NCBI GenBank assembly: GCA_944390115.1
Contig: CALXOW010000004.1
Coordinates: 46,036-110,035, forward strand
Reading direction: 5' to 3'
Origin: an uncultured Anaerobiospirillum sp.
GTDB lineage: Bacteria; Pseudomonadota; Gammaproteobacteria; Enterobacterales; Succinivibrionaceae
Length of the DNA stretch: 64,000 nt
Of the stretch, positions 62,707 to 64,000 are shown piece by piece. The stretch's first letter is position 1, and every line of letters begins with the position of its first letter. The translations under genes were made by a program, and so were the position numbers. Below the pieces are notes generated by a model. That model did no database searches and was not told where the DNA came from. It was given only the letters and a program-made list of their open reading frames with translations.

Positions 62707-63588
62707 TTAGAGGCCGCCGAGCAGCTGCAAAATCAAATTGCCTTGCTGATTGGACATCATCAGCATTTGCAGCGAGGCTTGCTGGCGGATCTGAGCGGAG
62801 ATCATATTCGAGACCTCCTCAGCGTAATCCGTATCACGAATGCGCGAGCGGGCATCGGCCAGGTTAGCCTGCATCGTGCTGTTGAGGCGCATCGTCGAAT
62901 CAAGGCGTACTTGCAGCGCACCGGCTTGACCGCGCTGGGCGTCGACCACGCCGATCATGTCGTCAATGCGGTCAATCAGATTGTTAGCATCTTCTTGGCT
63001 GTTGATCACGAAGTGGCCATCGGCGTCGACTACCGTGTCGCCGGTGATACCTGCTGCCTCAGCGATATCCTTAAGGCGCATGCTCTGAGTAAAGTCGGTG
63101 GTGATGGTGTTGCCGGTGTTCGGGCCCACTTGCAGAGTGAACATACCGTCAACGAACATCGTGCTGTCTTCACCCAATAAAATCGTTTCACCGGCAAAGG
63201 TGGTCTGCTCGGCAATACGTGTGATTTCGTCGGCCAGCGAGTTCATCTCCTGGGTGATGGCATCACGCTCACTTTGGCTATAGGTGCCGTTCGAGGCTTG
63301 GACCGCCAGAGTGCGAATGCGTTGGAGCATATTGGTGGTTTCGTCTAAGGCGCCTTCGTAGGTCGCAGCTAAGGCGCTACCATCGGCGGCATTGCGGTTA
63401 GCTTGACCCAGACCGTTGATCTCACTGGTCATGCGATTGGAGATCATCAGGCCAGCCGGATCATCCTTGGCCGAGTTAATTCGATAGCCCGATGCTAAGC
63501 GTTGCATCGAGGTGTTAAGTTGGCTCGTGGCGAGGCTCAGATAGTACTGCGAGCGCAACGACGCGATATTGGTCAGATACAGTGCCAC
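62707..63588 (-). CDS. fliC: Flagellin
   Basis: The main filament subunit, exported through the flagellar apparatus. GTG 63588 has AAGGAGAG upstream; the 293-residue protein then starts [17 protein letters not shown]. The conserved N-terminal D0/D1 region ([30 protein letters not shown]) and C-terminal region ([33 protein letters not shown]...LLGGL) are intact. The central variable D2/D3 part is very short (about 80 residues), so the filament surface should be plain. It is far from the fliK-fliR block and on the opposite strand, with its own sigma-28 type promoter. Confidence 0.97.
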   Translation of the reverse strand: MALYLTNIASLRSQYYLSLATSQLNTSMQRLASGYRINSAKDDPAGLMISNRMTSEINGLGQANRNAADGSALAATYEGALDETTNMLQRIRTLAVQASNGTYSQSERDAITQEMNSLADEITRIAEQTTFAGETILLGEDSTMFVDGMFTLQVGPNTGNTITTDFTQSMRLKDIAEAAGITGDTVVDADGHFVINSQEDANNLIDRIDDMIGVVDAQRGQAGALQVRLDSTMRLNSTMQANLADARSRIRDTDYAEEVSNMISAQIRQQASLQMLMMSNQQGNLILQLLGGL

Positions 63589-63667
63589 TTGGTCTCTCCT
63601 TGCGCCGATAGGCGCCCCTGGCATTGGCCCGACTTAGGACTGCGGGTAAAACGTTCTCTATTCCTTT

Positions 63668-63695
63668 TTATCGGTTATCTAGCGCTAAAACTTTA
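63668..63695 (-). promoter_or_regulatory. Sigma-28 (FliA) type promoter of flagellin
   Basis: On the minus strand TAAAGTTT (63688-63695) and ACCGATAA (63668-63675) are 12 bp apart, close to the TAAAGTTT-N11-GCCGATAA consensus. It lies about 80 bp upstream of the flagellin start. Confidence 0.85.
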
Positions 63696-64000
63696 GACAG
63701 CCCCCAGCTCCCACCGGGCGCTCTTTGCGCGGTTCATTGGGGAGCTGCCCTTTATCAGCACAATGTGCTTTTTGTCAGGATAATGTGCTTACTTGTTCAA
63801 ACATTGGTGGGGCAAGCGTGGAGCGCGGTGCTGTGCTTTGTTAAACTGAACTGGTGGCCGATAACCTTGAGCTTAAGCAAGTCCTTTGGGGCTTGCCCTG
63901 GCGAATTTGGTGGGGTGCCACGAGCCCTAGTACAGAATAACGTTAATTTTTTCACTTAATTCAGCTCAGGATAGAGGTGTTTCAGTTTAACGCGAGCCGA
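63696..64000 (+). other. Window end without a recognisable gene
   Basis: No gene, RNA or clear repeat was seen here. The sequence up to the edge looks like an intergenic region upstream of flagellin. Confidence 0.4.

Overview
The window looks like a chromosomal segment of a motile gammaproteobacterium. Several gene neighbourhoods known from that class are intact: bamC-purC, proQ-prc, pepN followed by a DUF2835 gene, pyrD-zapC, and maoP near glnS. A Succinivibrionaceae/Aeromonadales-type gut anaerobe is my best guess. This is inference from gene content, the heavy use of TTA for leucine in a moderately GC-rich sequence, and a pectin-oligosaccharide operon. There is no rRNA gene here to settle it.

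Left part (1-14.3 kb). The 3' part of serA, an unknown secreted protein, an IS1634-like transposase remnant split by an in-frame TGA, two identical tRNA-Leu(UAA) genes, a small membrane protein, then a flagellar block fliK / fliL-fliM-fliN / fliO-fliP-fliQ-fliR. This block covers hook-length control, the C ring with FliL, and the core export gate. FliK and FliO are much longer than usual. Terminator-like hairpins divide the block into sub-units. The flagellin gene itself lies far away, at 62.7-63.6 kb on the other strand, behind a sigma-28 type promoter.

Accessory segment (14.3-20 kb). A two-gene operon encodes a large helical-repeat protein with OB/S1-CSD-like C-terminal domains, and a RecD-like SF1 helicase carrying eight 15-residue W/P/Y repeats and an unknown C-terminal domain. 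Its leucine codon use differs from the surrounding core genes. This is my leading candidate for an undescribed (possibly conflict or defence) system.

Middle (20-37.7 kb). maoP, glnS with an unknown partner gene, bamC, purC and pyk are core genes. A large unknown ORF interrupted by a single in-frame amber codon follows on the minus strand. Next come a divergent transposase-derived gene behind a long hairpin-rich leader, a structured noncoding stretch, and a minus-strand operon for unsaturated rhamnogalacturonan oligosaccharide use (GH105 hydrolase plus GPH-type MFS symporter).

Right part (37.7-64 kb). A 1680-residue autotransporter, a small secreted protein, proQ behind a strongly folded 5' leader, prc, pepN, DUF2835, pyrD, zapC, rpoD with a palindrome over its promoter, a stand-alone acyl-carrier-like protein, a HAD phosphatase, a polar amino-acid ABC transporter with two binding proteins, adk, a small secreted protein and flagellin.

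A genome-style theme runs through the window. At least a dozen intergenic gaps hold short degenerate tandem repeats with unit lengths of about 14-24 bp (longer in one gap). Each gap has its own motif, and some copies include the 3' end of the preceding gene.
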